Shown in pieces: positions 48,124 to 61,300 of a stretch of 64,000 nt of DNA. This DNA comes from Macropodus opercularis (Eukaryota > Chordata > Actinopteri > Anabantiformes > Osphronemidae). Location of the stretch: positions 11,673,501 through 11,737,500 of the forward strand of contig CM061090.1 in the NCBI GenBank assembly GCA_030770545.1, given 5' to 3'. Position numbers and translations under genes: made by a program. The number at the start of each line of letters is the position of its first letter. The stretch's first letter is position 1. The notes under the pieces were generated by a model. It was given only the letters and a program-made list of their open reading frames with translations, was not told the DNA's origin and ran no database searches.

Positions 48124-49347
48124 CTACAACAGCTTGCTGCAGACTTGGCAGCGGCTGACTTTGGAAAACTGCTGGCCTCCTTTCAGGGTCTCCTGCACCG
48201 GAGGACTGACAAACTCCTGCCTCGGATCCACGGTGATGAGCCAGAAGCTGTACTTGTTGGCGAAGTAGTGGCAGGTGCCCTTGCCTCCGTTGCATTCAAT
48301 GAACGGTGTGGCGCGGAAATCTTCCAGACAGGATCCAGGAGACACCAGCGACTGACCGCCGCCCTCAGCGCCAGCTGCCGTGTGCTGTGATGGAGAACAG
48401 AGGAGACTTAACCATAAGATGAAGTATTTATACAGTGGAATGATTTTATGTTAAGTTCTTGTTTCTGTTGTGAAAACAATGCCAAAAGGTCAAATGTTGT
48501 CTTGTTCCCCACTTGTGAGATGTGACATTTTTCTGACTCTTAATAGAATAAAGAATAATTAAAACAAAACATACAGTATAAGAAAAATTGAAATGAGTGA
48601 AATTAGTGTTTGTGTAATCTCCTGCATATTCCAGTGCAGGAGTTGATGACGTACCATAAGGAAGGAGTATCCTATCCAGAGACTCCTCCAGCCCGGCGGG
48701 CAGGTGGGTATGGACGTGTCCTGGCTGTGAACCGCCACAGCCTGAGATGGAGCCTCACACACTGAACATCTGGATCAGACAGAAATGCGATATTTTTCGC
48801 TTGTAAGTTGGGCAGTGATCATTTAATCTCTGGTCCTATAGAGAGTGTAATGCACAGCGTACAGTACCTGCTGATATAAGGTCGGATCTGCTCCCTGGCC
48901 ACAGGCATCATGGGTATGGGTGCGGTTGTGGAGAGCCAGTAGGATTTGTCGTTGCGGCTGGCGTAGTAGCAGACCTCGTTGGGAGAGCAGTAGAGGAAGG
49001 GGATGGTGCTGAACCTGGGGAGGCAGGACCCTGGCTGACCTGCAGAGGCCAATCATTGGTCTTTAGCAACATTTCAGAAAATGCGAAAGGCAAGACAGGT
49101 CTGACTGGTCACGAAACAACCCTGTGCTACTGTAATATCATCAGTACTTCCATACCGAGGTCCTGATTGTGAGCCTTCTCCTGGCCCTCCACATACAGCA
49201 GACTGTATCCATCCCACAGTTTGGCCATACCCTGGGGACACATGGGAACCTGGGAGCTCTGGCTGTGCTTCACAAGAGTGTAGCCGATACTGGAACTCCG
49301 TCCGACGCTGCCAGGGGGCCCAGGCCGACCGACTCCTCCAGGACGAC
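48124..49347 (-). other. col4a6: NC1 domain exons of the collagen IV chain
   Basis: Four exons encode the end of the helix (GRPGGVGRPGPPGSVG) and the C-terminal NC1 domain, which drives chain selection and trimer assembly. All twelve cysteines of the two C4 subdomains are present: MCP, SCL, YCS, VCY, RCSVC, TCP, SCL, ECN, TCH and RCQVC. The stop is TAG at 48124-48126, after CSKLL. LWDGYSLLYVEGQEKAHNQD is of the alpha-even type; alpha-odd chains have a YSGFSFLF-type motif here. Confidence 0.93.
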
Positions 49348-52300
49348 CTGAGGAGGAGGAATGGGAAACAAATGTACTGTGAAGTTAGCTCATTTGAAAG
49401 GTATGGTTATAGGTTATGGTTCTGAATGGTCAAATAAAGATGGGCTTTAATAGTCACATGCCTTTAGAACAAAAGACGCAACCAGATGTATCAGTGATTA
49501 ATAATCAGTTATTAGTGAACAAGAAGTGCATAAAACAAGAGATTTCTTATACTTAGTAGTGCTTCAAAATCAGACATGCATTGCAAAGGACCACTTTTTA
49601 CAGCTCACATGAATTTACAGTTATAATGTTATTATACAAGCAACAGGACAGACTAGCAACCTTGTTCTCCAGTGGATCCAGGGAGACCAGTGGGTCCAGA
49701 ATCACCAGCACGTCCAGGAACGCCAGGAGGTCCGGATCGACCCAGTTTACCCACAGAACCACTACGGCCTTTAGGACCTGCAGGAGGGGAGTATACGACA
49801 GAGATGGGAGTCAAAACCCTGTTTGTACATTAGGCCATGTCTTAAGGCAAACGGGCAAAAGCACAAGTCGACAATCAAACTTTCTCGTTCTCATAAACCT
49901 GACTGGCTCGTGTTTTACTCACCTGGACGACCAGGGAATCCAGGCTGACCAGGTGGTCCCCGACCTCCAAGGGGGCCACTTTCACCCGAAACGCCTGGAC
50001 CTCCAATGGGGCTCAATTGTGGTTGCAGTGGTGCAGATAGTAATTCTCCAGGGGGACCCTTTGGACCACGAGACCCTGGAAAGGAGGAACGCAATAAAGG
50101 TGAAGTGTGGAGGCAAAACCCAGAATGAGTGAGAATGAGTGACTGAACAGTAGTGGGAGATATGGTTTAGTAGAGCTGGACATTCAGTTTATTATTTCCT
50201 CTGCCTTCACAATTCACTTAACAATGTCAGCATATGGAAAACACTAAAACCTTCCTACCTCGGACTCCCTTGGCTCCTTTGTTTCCATAGCCACCGGAGT
50301 CACCGGAGTAACCCTTAAAGCCAGGACCTCCACTGACACCAGTGTCTCCTCGTGTGCCTAAAAAGCGTGAGCACATTTACTTATTTTAATAATGAGAGAC
50401 AAAAACATTACACCCAACACTCGTGCTGCGTGTCTGGGTTTGCATCACATATATTTAAACTTCACCTTTCACACCAGCGCTACCGGGGAGCCCGGGGCCT
50501 GCGGGAAGGCCTGAATCTCCTCTCTTGCCGGGAGAGCCAGGGAAGCCAGGAAGCCCAGAGTCACCTCTGTCTCCTTGGACTGTACCTGGGCCAGGTGGTC
50601 CTGGAGGTCCTGGAAGACCTGGAAGACCTGGAGAAAATATAAGAGATGGAGCAAACTAAGGGATAAGACAGAGTAACTGAAACGAAAGATTAAGAAAAAT
50701 GAAGGGAAGCAAAATTAAAATGAGCAACAAGTAAAAAATATATTTACCATAACTTCCATCTAGTCCAGGAAAGCCAGGGTCTCCCACAGGTCCAGGAATA
50801 TTGGACCTCCCACTCTCACCAGGAAGCCCAGGCAGACCAGGAAACCCTGGAAGTCCAGGAGCACCTGGCACACAGAACATTTGACTCATCAGACCACACA
50901 ACAGATTCCTGCTCCATCTGAGTCCACCTTAAATGAGCCTGGGCCCAGAGAACAAAGCAGCGTTTCTTTATTTTTATTATTGTCCTACCTTGATCTCCTC
51001 TTGTTCCCTTTTGCCCAGAGAAGCCTGGAGAGCCTGAGAAGGAGGAGCCTCGCTCTCCTTTCAGCCCTGGAACACCAGGGTTACCAGGGCGGCCTGTGGC
51101 ACCAACACCTGGAAGCAACAAAATCTTCAACATCTGGAACTGCAGTGGACAGAGGGACTGGTGTGGTTTTTTGGAGCTTGCTTTTGATCAGTGTTTTAAG
51201 GTTTTCTGATATTTACTGCCTTCATATACGTTCATTCAGACATGTATAACCAAATGCACTGATCAATAACAAACACAGTCACATGCAGCTGTAGTGTTGA
51301 AGCCCTTGCCTGGGTTTCCAGGTTGACCGTTAGGCCCTGCAAGCCCATTAAGTCCATCCAAACCAGGGGATCCAGGAAAACCTGTGAAGGCACAACAGAG
51401 TGAGTGTCTGCTTGTCCTCACAATCTCACAATATGCTCTTTTATGTGGTAACTTTCCTCATTTGAGCAAAGCAAGTCAAAGTTATTTTCTCTCACCTTTG
51501 GTTCCAGGACCTCCAAGACCTCCAGGTAGACCAGGGGACCCATCCAGTCCTCTGATTCCAGGAAAGCCAGGCTGACCCTTTGCCCCAGGGAACCCAGGAG
51601 AGCCTGTACAGCAGGAATACAGTCACATCACAGCGATAGGGTAAATGTGTTAACATCGTGTTCATGTTGAAACTCATCAGCTCATCTTAGCAATGCCCTC
51701 TCACCCATAATTCCTGGCCGCCCTGTTTCCCCATGAGCTCCCTTTGCTCCAGGAAAACCTGGACCTCCTGGAAAGCCGTTGTCACCAGGGGCACCATCAA
51801 ATCCACGACCACCTGAAGAGAGACAGGTATGATAATTATTGAGGTTTTTATGTCCACATGCATTAATTTGACTTCTCTACAATGTTCTGGAAAACAACAA
51901 TACAACACTATTTGCATTTCTTTGTCATAACCAAGCACGGACAGTCTTACCAGGAAAGCCTGCATCTCCTGGCAGACCTTTACTTCCTGGAGCTCCATTA
52001 ACACCATACGTTTCTCCAGGTTGACCTGTGAAACAAAGCATGGATGCACGAAGAAATAAAAGACTCAGAAACAGGCTTCATACAGGGGTGGATTTTCTCT
52101 CGATGGCTGGATGTTTACACTCACCTTTGAGACCAGGCCGACCAGATTCTCCAGGGTTCCCAGGGAAACCAGGTGCGCCGTCATCACCCTTAGAAAAAGT
52201 CAAGTGTGTCATGTGTGAGCAGATCACTATGCAAAACTGTTGTACTGTATGTGGGCAAAAATATAAATACATAAAGGGATGCGTAGGTCAAGCAAAGTGG

Positions 52301-55300
52301 TGGCCTGTCATTGCTCCTCCATCTTATACAGGGCTTATCTAGTCCAGGATTGTCCCCGAGCCCAAACCTGGGACATGTCTATTTGTAAGTCTGCGTGTTT
52401 CTTTACCCTTGATCCAGCCATGCCAGGGAATCCCATGATTCCAGCTTCTCCCTTCGGTCCAGGGAAACCCGGGGCTCCTGGCTGCCCGGGGAGCCCAGGG
52501 TCTCCCTGCTGTCCTTTTGTCTGCCCAGAATAGCCAGAAAGCCCAGGCAGACCTGGACTACCAGGCAAACCAAACAGACCCTTGTCACCTGAAATCAGAC
52601 AGAAAGTGGTTATGGCAGGAGGAACATTGAAGCCAAATGACAAACTGTATAACACAAAAGTATAGACAACACAACAAAGCATGTCTCTTATAAAGAATGT
52701 TTCCATGCAGCTGTTCATATTATGTGAAGTGGAAACAAATCGTCACGTCTGTGACTGTAGTTTTTGGGGAACATAATTTATAGGAGGCTTGTTTGACACA
52801 CATCTATATATATGAGGTAAATTCAAAGCACCAGTGGCTGATAAGCAGTGTTACCTCTGGGTCCAGTAAAGCCAGAAAGGCCAGAGCCTCCAGGAAATCC
52901 ACGTTCTCCTTTCTCCAGAAGTCTTGGTGGGACAGGAGGAGGGGGCAAGCCAGGAGGACCAAGATCACCTTTCTCACCTACAGAAGTACAAACACAGATA
53001 TGTCAGTGTAACCAGCTAGATGTGTTAACCTGACTTGCTTTGGTCTGCCAGCAGCAGTACTTATGGTCTAATCAGGATGAGCTGCGGTCAGCCCAGATTT
53101 CATTGTCTTCATTCGTCTTCACATGACTCTACCTTTAAATCCAGATGGTCCAGGTGCACCAGGGCGTCCATCTCTTCCAGGCACACCAGGCTGACCTTTC
53201 CCTCCAAAAAAGCCTGGAGCACCAGGGCGCCCAGGTAGTCCAGGAAAGCCCACCAGTCCTGGGAATCCTCTCTCACCTGTGGACAGTGAATTCACATGAG
53301 GATACTGTTGTCACTGTGAAGACGTTTTACATGGAGATAGATCCCAACTTACCCTTTCTTCCTCGCAAGCCTGGAAATCCCTCTCTGTTTCCTATTCCTG
53401 GGGGTCCAGCGGGTCCACTTGGCCCTCGTAATCCAGGGGATCCAGGCAATCCTGGGGTTCCCTTCATCCCTGCAGGCCCTGGGAAACCAGGATCTCCTCT
53501 TTCTCCTTTTCTACCAGAAAAGCCTGATGATGGACGGGTGAGAAGAAGAGAGTCAGTCAAACCGGTTACATTCTACAATTTAAATGCAAATATTGAATAT
53601 GTTTCTGGACTAAAAAATATACTATATATAAACCATCAGTAGCACATTATAATATATAAACATGGCACAATGGCATTAAAAATTAAGCAAAAGAAGTAGC
53701 TAACGTCTGACTCAAAATCGAGTAAATGCATTGATTCTATTCTGATTACACACAGCAACACACACAGGTTTAAACCATTAAATGTGACCTAGAGCTAATA
53801 TGTTACTAAACAGTAACAGGTCTTTAAAATACAGCACATCAGTACAATTGCAGATTGAATTGGCTCAACCTGACGTTTATAGCAAACTAAGCACTACTGC
53901 TTTACACTCTTAAAAAGATGATCTTTGACACATCTATGCTGCAAACCTGCAAACCAGCTTTGCCACCAAAGTGCAGCGATGTGCTGAAATAAAATTCCTT
54001 TTAAGAGTGTAGAAAAGCCTCTAGGTTGGATGCAGGGGCGACAATGTTAAACGGCGTTTGCACATGAAACTCTGGTTGTTAAACAAACCTGTGGAAATTA
54101 GTACAATAACACACATCTAGCAGAGATTAGATGTGAATGTGCTGCATAATGTAGCTACAGTATGAAGGTTAGATTATGCTGCGATAACAAAATCAAACAT
54201 CGGTTGGGACACTTGGTTTCTAATATGAAGACGTGGATGAATAAATCTTTAGGTGCGGTGTGATAAGCTTGAAGACTTTTTTTTAATTTGACCTGTTATA
54301 CAATTGATAAAATACACAGTGCATAAGCAAAGATTTTCACTTTGATTAATAACGTCTGATTTAATTCACTAAACTTAAATATAAGAATGTGTTGTTAATG
54401 ACTAGAGTGTGTATATATTAGATAATAGATAATTACTCTACCCAGCAGCAAAAACAAGCGCTTTCACTGCTCACTGCTGGTTCTGGGTTACAGAGTAATC
54501 AATCAGGCACTTTGAAGCAGGTAGTAGTCAAAGCCTGGGCTCATGCACGAATAGAACAAGGATGGAGAGATGGAAGCAAGGGGAGGAGTGAATGGGAGAG
54601 GGAAGGATGAATGACGAATGGCACAGTGTCTCACCTCGACAGCCTGAACGGCCCAAGAACCAAGAAAAGAATGGAGTGATGAGAGGATGGATGGTGGTGT
54701 GGAGAAGGGAAAAGAAGAAAGACAGAAGAAACATATAGTGAAAAACAAAGACGAATAAACGCAAAGAGATGGGTGATGAAAGACTCTGGGCAAAACCAGC
54801 TAGATTATCAGACATAAAACTCCCAATACCTGTAATTAAACACACATTATCATTTAAACATAGAAGATCATAACAAAAACAACACCCTGGTTACGTTGCC
54901 ATGTTGGGCAGCACAGCCAAGGCTGCAGAAACCAGTGGCTCACCTGGTGGTCCCCTCCGTCCGCTCTCGCCAGAAACTCCACGCTTGCCAGGAACAGCAC
55001 CAGCTGGCACACCTGGAAGCCCAGGAAGTCCCGGAAAACCAGGAAGACCATCAACTCCGCTCTCGCCCTTCAGTCCAGGAACTCCAGAACGTCCTTCAAC
55101 ACCTGACACGGGAAAAAGAACATATCACAAACGATTTAATTGCTATAATACCATTTATTTTGTTGCTGTTTTATTCACACTGTTGATTGTTTGTTGCATC
55201 AGTGAATTATTTTTTAAGCTCAGCTGTTTTCAGACTCACCAGGTACTCCAGGCGCTCCAGCTGTCCCAGGCTGGCCTTTGTCCCCAAGGAGTCCTCGTAA

Positions 55301-58300
55301 ACCAGCAGATCCTGGCAGTCCAGGCGTAGCGCCCAGCACCTCTCCAGGCTGGCCTTTTGCTCCAGGAAGACCTGGAACACCATCCTTACCCCTGGGTCCA
55401 TCAAAACCCTGTCCTGGGATACCTGGAACTCCAGGGTCCCCTCTGGGTCCAGTGAAACCTAGAAGGTGTTTGACAGTGAGTGGTTGTCTTTCTGTGTATG
55501 TGGCCCTGTTTCGGACTAGCGACCTGTGCAGGGTGAACCTCGCCTCTCACCCGACTGAAGGTGAGAGAGTGAAATCAGATAATATTATCAACATAACTCC
55601 ACAAGCCTCTGGCAGGATGGATTTAGCAGAGTAATATATTAAGGTAGTAAATGTAAAGCATCTGTAATAACATTTAGACACTGTGGCCATGTTAATGCTA
55701 ATACAACTACCGTTCAAATCCATAAATATGGCACAAAAGAGTTAAAAGACATGAAATGACTGCACACGTATTTTGATAACACATGACTCCAGACATGAGT
55801 GTTGTTGTGTATGCAAAGCTCTTGTGTGAAGGTGATTTTATGTGAAACTGCCACCATTAAAGTTTACCTTGTGGTCCAGGTCGGCCTCCAAAGCCGGGTT
55901 CTCCTTTCTCTCCTTGGGCTCCGTTAAATCCTGGCCGCCCAGATTCTCCGGTGACACCGGACAGACCTTTAGGGCCTGACAGGTGAAGACAGCTGGGACT
56001 TTACACGTGTACAGGATTACATTCATTTCACTACGTTAACATTCTCAGGTAACAATCAGTTTTGTCAGATTAAAGCTTCGGGCTAAAGTAAATTTTAATG
56101 CCATATAGTGTTTAGACACAACGGTCAGAATGGATCCCTGCATCACACAGTCAAAGAGAAAAAGCACAGTGCTGGATCGTACCTGGTTGTCCAGGTAAAC
56201 CAGGGAGTCCAGGTTCGCCTTCTTCACCAGGTATGATGCACGGGAGCAGCTGGCCTGGTAGCATTCACATATGAGTTAGCAATCGTACGACTCCGTTTGT
56301 ACACAGATACAAACACGAAGGCTTTAATAGTTGGTTACTGGATGTTTACTGTGTGATATTCTGTGTTTGTTATGATCAGACCATGACTTCTGAACATTTA
56401 CAATAAAGGTCTAAATAAAATACATGAATGCATTCAGTGAATGTCTTTAATAAAGTTGATTGTCTGTCGCCTCCATTCATGCCACGACTTTCAAATAAAA
56501 TATTGTTGTTGAGGTTCATCTGAATTTCATTAATGTTGAATGTTGTTAGTAAAAAGCTCAAAAATACAACAGACTGTGAATTCAGTGTTGGTTTTGTGTC
56601 TGGGGAACAGTCCCGTTATCTCCATCGGACCCATTTCCCCCCCCGCCCTCGTTGGTTAAAAGCGTTTAGCAGAGGCAGGGCTTGAAAACATGCGCCAAGA
56701 TCCAGCAGCTTTGATTGGAGAAGAGGAAGATCGAGCTACACCTAAAACTCCACTGTCTGAATGCAGCATTACCCACAATGACTCCACATGCTTTGAGGAA
56801 ACACCTACAAGCTAATAAAATAAAGTTAGATAACTATAGTATCATAGTCTTTTTCACATCGTGTGTCTTTTTAACATGGCAGCACACAACCCCTCTGCGA
56901 AGCTCAAAGACTTTGTAGATTCTCACACTAGTTTCTGACAACCCCCAGAGGAATCACTAGCCTCTGCTCTGCGTCACAGGAAGGCTACGGCGTCGTCGTG
57001 AACACGGGGTAACAACCCGCAGCTTCATTCGTGGGATATGTTAAGGCATCCACCTGTTCCTGAACTGCCTGACACTCGTCTCCTTACCCTTGCTGGTGGA
57101 TGAAAAAGTTAGTTACCCACCCGTTCCCTCTCCGACGTCATAAACCCCTCCACAGCTGTTTTCACCTGGATAGATACACATGCACAGAGAAGGTTAGAGA
57201 AAAAAGGGGGCGGATGGGTGGAGAGAGAAAGAGAGAGAGGGAGATGGGAGGAAAGACGGCAGCATACAAAGCCAGTCAGGGTCATTTGCATGCACCAGTA
57301 AAGCAAATCAAATATGTCTCGTTAAATGGACGTCAGCAAATCAGCAGTCAGTTTCATTCAAGTAATTCAACGCTCATTCAGTTAAAAAGCAAATTAAAAT
57401 ATTTGTTTTAATGTGAAAAAATGCTTAAAAACAGGTTAATCCCCTTGACAAGTGACAATAACCTCCAATTAAAAGCAATCAGTCGCTTTGTGTCATTTAA
57501 TCTCAGAGAAGAGGAATGAAAAACCGGACTTAGTCAGACAAAAGGCTGTTTTATAACTTAACTATGAATCTAATATTCTGAAATATTTTTGCAGACACAT
57601 GAAGAAACAAGAAACCAGCATTTTTCTGTGTAAGACCAAACGAAACAATGTTTTTGCTGCCTTGGAAACTCTTCTCTGGGGCTAAAGAAACGCACGTTAG
57701 TGGTGAAACAGCATGAAAATCGGATCAGTTTATTAACAAATGATTCCTTGTAGATTATTTTTTGCAGAACAAGTGTATAAGCACATTAATGGAGGTCATT
57801 AATCATGCAGTTAACAGTTTGCTGCTGCCGGGGCTTGAAGAACATGAAGCTGCTTTGGCTTTGAACTTTAAACAAGAGCCACGTTGTCCCTTCAGGCCCT
57901 GCGGCGATGGGATGAATTAGTGATGCAGATGAACCAGGAACTGTTTGACCCTATGAACAGCTTGTAATGGTTTAAGGTGTTAGGATGGAGTGGATGATGA
58001 CTGGTTGACATGGATGTGTGGTCATGGCTGCACCATGTGGAGACACAGTAATACTATTTTATTCTCTTTCACTCACACTAACACACTCCATCAACCAAAC
58101 AAATACTCACTACTTGCTTTCCTCTGACCCTGTTGCCTGTTGTTCATCTGTGGCTTCACCTACCTTTCTGCCCAGGTAAACCTGGTTGCCCTGGTAACCC
58201 AGGTATACCAGGATCTCCAGGCTCGCCAGGAAAGCCAGGGGTTCCAACGTAGCCAATGCCGGGCTCGCCACGGTTGCCTGGACGACCCTTAGGCCCTGAG

Positions 58301-61300
58301 AACCCTGGGAAACCTTTCTCTCCAACAGTGCTGATGCCAGCGTCACCCTGCAGAGACAAGAAAGCAGTTTTTTCTATTTTTGCTCCAGCATTTGAAACCG
58401 TTTTTATATTAATATTACAGTGATACTGTACATACTGGGGGTCCAGGGGTTCCGGGGAAGCCAGGAAATCCATCTCTGCCAGGTTTTCCAGTTTCACCAG
58501 TAGGTCCTATCGGTCCAGGGGCTCCGCGCTCTCCTTTCACCCCTAAACCTGGGTAATAAGGTTCCCCCTTCTGTCCTTTACGACCAAAGACACCTGGTAC
58601 ACCAGGTCGGCCCTGGACGAGTCAGAAATGACAGATGTGTCATTGCTCCAGATGTGTCATTGCTCCAGAAACTTTTTTAAATTTTTACTGCTTACACTCT
58701 ACATCACTGATAATTAGAGCTGTCATCTAAAGCTAACGTAGCTGCCAAAGTACCACACTACATTTTTACTTACAGAAGGCCCCGGAACGCCATTAAAGCC
58801 GGGTGTGCCGCGGTCTCCAGCCTCCCCCTTTGGTCCATTGAATCCAGGCCTGCCAACAGGTCCAGCGGGGCCAGATGAACCCGGCTCCCCTCTGAAGTCG
58901 CCTCCTAGGCACTCACAGTCCCCAGGATCACCTGGAGGAAAGGTTAGTTAAAGAGGAATAAGGGACACAGAACACTAACTGCATAACTGTTGGTGTGTTT
59001 GTGTGTACCTCTGAAGCCTTTGTATCCTTTGTCACCCGGCAGTCCTCTGAATCCAGGAGGCCCATCAACTCCAGGGTAAGACACACCCTGGGTTTCTTCA
59101 CAAACACACACACACACACTGGGTTAAAACCAACATAAGGAGCCACAAAGTTCAAGATGTGTCAAATACAAAGTATAGCTGAACCGCACTGACTGATGAT
59201 GGGGAAATATGTGAACACCTGCAATGCTTCTGTTATGAAGGAACATTTTCACAACACACACTCTCACCTGATTATTGACGTAATTTAACCAGCTCAGTGT
59301 AAGCACAGCTTGGTAACACAGTGTGAAATCAGGGTTAGTTTGCTGTTTGGTTCATCAGATGTGCTAGAAGATTTGAGCTGCGGCAAGATGACAGACGCCT
59401 GTAATGTTTTAGCGATCTTTGTTGGATTATGCCACAGTAAAATATACAATAGAGACGAATTGAGCATGAATTCAGTGATTTTACATCGACTGCAATGGCT
59501 AAGAACTACTTGCTTAAGCAGAATGCAAAGCGTGTTGCAGATTGGCACCGACACAAACAAAGGAAACAAACTGTTCAAAAAATTCATCATTTACGAAAAA
59601 GCTCATTCACCTCTAACTTCCTGTGTGAGTGGTGTAATTATAATGATTGTTTTTTTTTTTGGTTTTGTGTCTCAATCCTTTATTTTCCTTCATTGAATGT
59701 GCTTGTGCCAAAAAACAAAAACAAAAATAAAAACAGAGGTAGTAAAAGTACACAAATTACTGAAGCAAAAATGCAAGTAAGTCCAAAACGAGTAGAGGAC
59801 CATTAAACGTGCGTAACGTGAAGCACGATGATGCTCTTAAATTTAGTTTATGTAACTCTGGGCATTGATTCAATTGAGTTAGTGATAAAAGAAGATAAAG
59901 TATTTGCATCTCTGTTAAATTTGTTCTTTACAACTTTGTTCATTTGTTCTACATGTGCCTCAAACAGATGTTTCTGCAGAAATATCTACTGTTTTATGTT
60001 CTTCAGTGAGAAATTCAGTTAATCTTTATAAATTGACATTTGTCTTAACTGTCTGTATCTCGTAAGTCAAGCACAGGTATCTCAAATGTGTGCAGTACCG
60101 TAGTAAATATTAGTTAGTAGATATTACTGAGTTTCCACCTCTGTAACAACATGCCTGTTGCGAACACTGCTACCAAGCATTAGCGTCCATGTAAAATCAA
60201 TGAACTCCTCAGCTGGCGACACCTTGCGGCCAAAGATGAGAAAAGCAGCTTGGAGGTGAGAGAAGCTCTCATCCAAGTCTGAAGCTAAGAGCTTCTCCTC
60301 AGCTGTACTTACCACCACGCCCTGCACAGAGCACAGTGTGAAAAGAGAACGTTGTTGTTTTGAATTTGGCTTTGTTAGGGAAAATACCGCTGTGGCGACC
60401 GTAGCGATACGGTTGCCTTTAGGAGACCTGTCTTAAACTGACCTGGGTCAGGATAGATGATGCAGGGATCAGTCAACCCTTGGAGGACAGTAAAGTCAGT
60501 CAGCCATTATGTTTTAAAGACGACAGTTTGTCTCTTACAGATCATTTTGATGAGTTGCCGGAACTATTACATGTATTTCCATATTTGTAATTATTTCTGC
60601 CAAATACTTTAGTGTAGTTGAATGAACTGAAATCCACAATTTAAACGGGCTAAAATGATTGAAATAATAATAATAAAATAAATCTTTATATTGTTTTTAT
60701 GTTTTTCACGTTTTTTTTTTGTCTTAAATAAGTCAGTTTTGAAATCACTGTGACCTTCTCCCGTGAAGAACTAGACAGTTTTGATTAGTTGGTATAGTTG
60801 GTTTTGTGTACACATACCACTTGGGCCTCGAGGTCCTGGAGGGCCAGCGGGTCCAGGGAATCCAGGAGAACCTGGGATTCCTTCAATGCCATAGCCTGGT
60901 AAACCTGTGTTGCCTGTCTCGCCCTTTGACCCCGGGGACCCAGGGAAACCTTGACGGCCAGGAAATCCATCTTTCGGAAGAGCAGATGATCAGTTTTGGG
61001 ATCAAGTGACATTTTTATATGTGGAACAGCTGCTGCTGGATGGTTTCTCTAAATTTCTTGTTACAACACATTGTCAAACTTATTAAGGTGATGATTAGAC
61101 GCCTTTGCTGTGAAGGTCCTTCATTATTAACCCTTTTTAAAGAATCTCTAAAGCCTAAAAAATACAAAAAACATAAAAGAAGTGGAAACGTTTGTCAACT
61201 TACTAGTTAGTGTTCCGGGCAGGCCTGGTGGTCCTGGGAACCCTGAAGGGCCCTGGTCACCCGGGACACCAGGTAGACCGTTGAAACCTCTGTCACCTGG

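Noticed and set aside
54503..54845. Ser/Phe-rich minus-strand frames in the collagen intron
   Set aside because: They follow from the pyrimidine-rich stretch upstream of the candidate mini-exon.
57150..57190. Possible collagen exon after ATCCAG near 57177
   Set aside because: The in-phase translation is not Gly-X-Y, and the flanking exons already join in phase without it.
57880..57900. Collagen-like GLKGQRGSC after a CGCAG acceptor
   Set aside because: The incoming phase from 58164 would not give Gly-X-Y, and the donor is poor.
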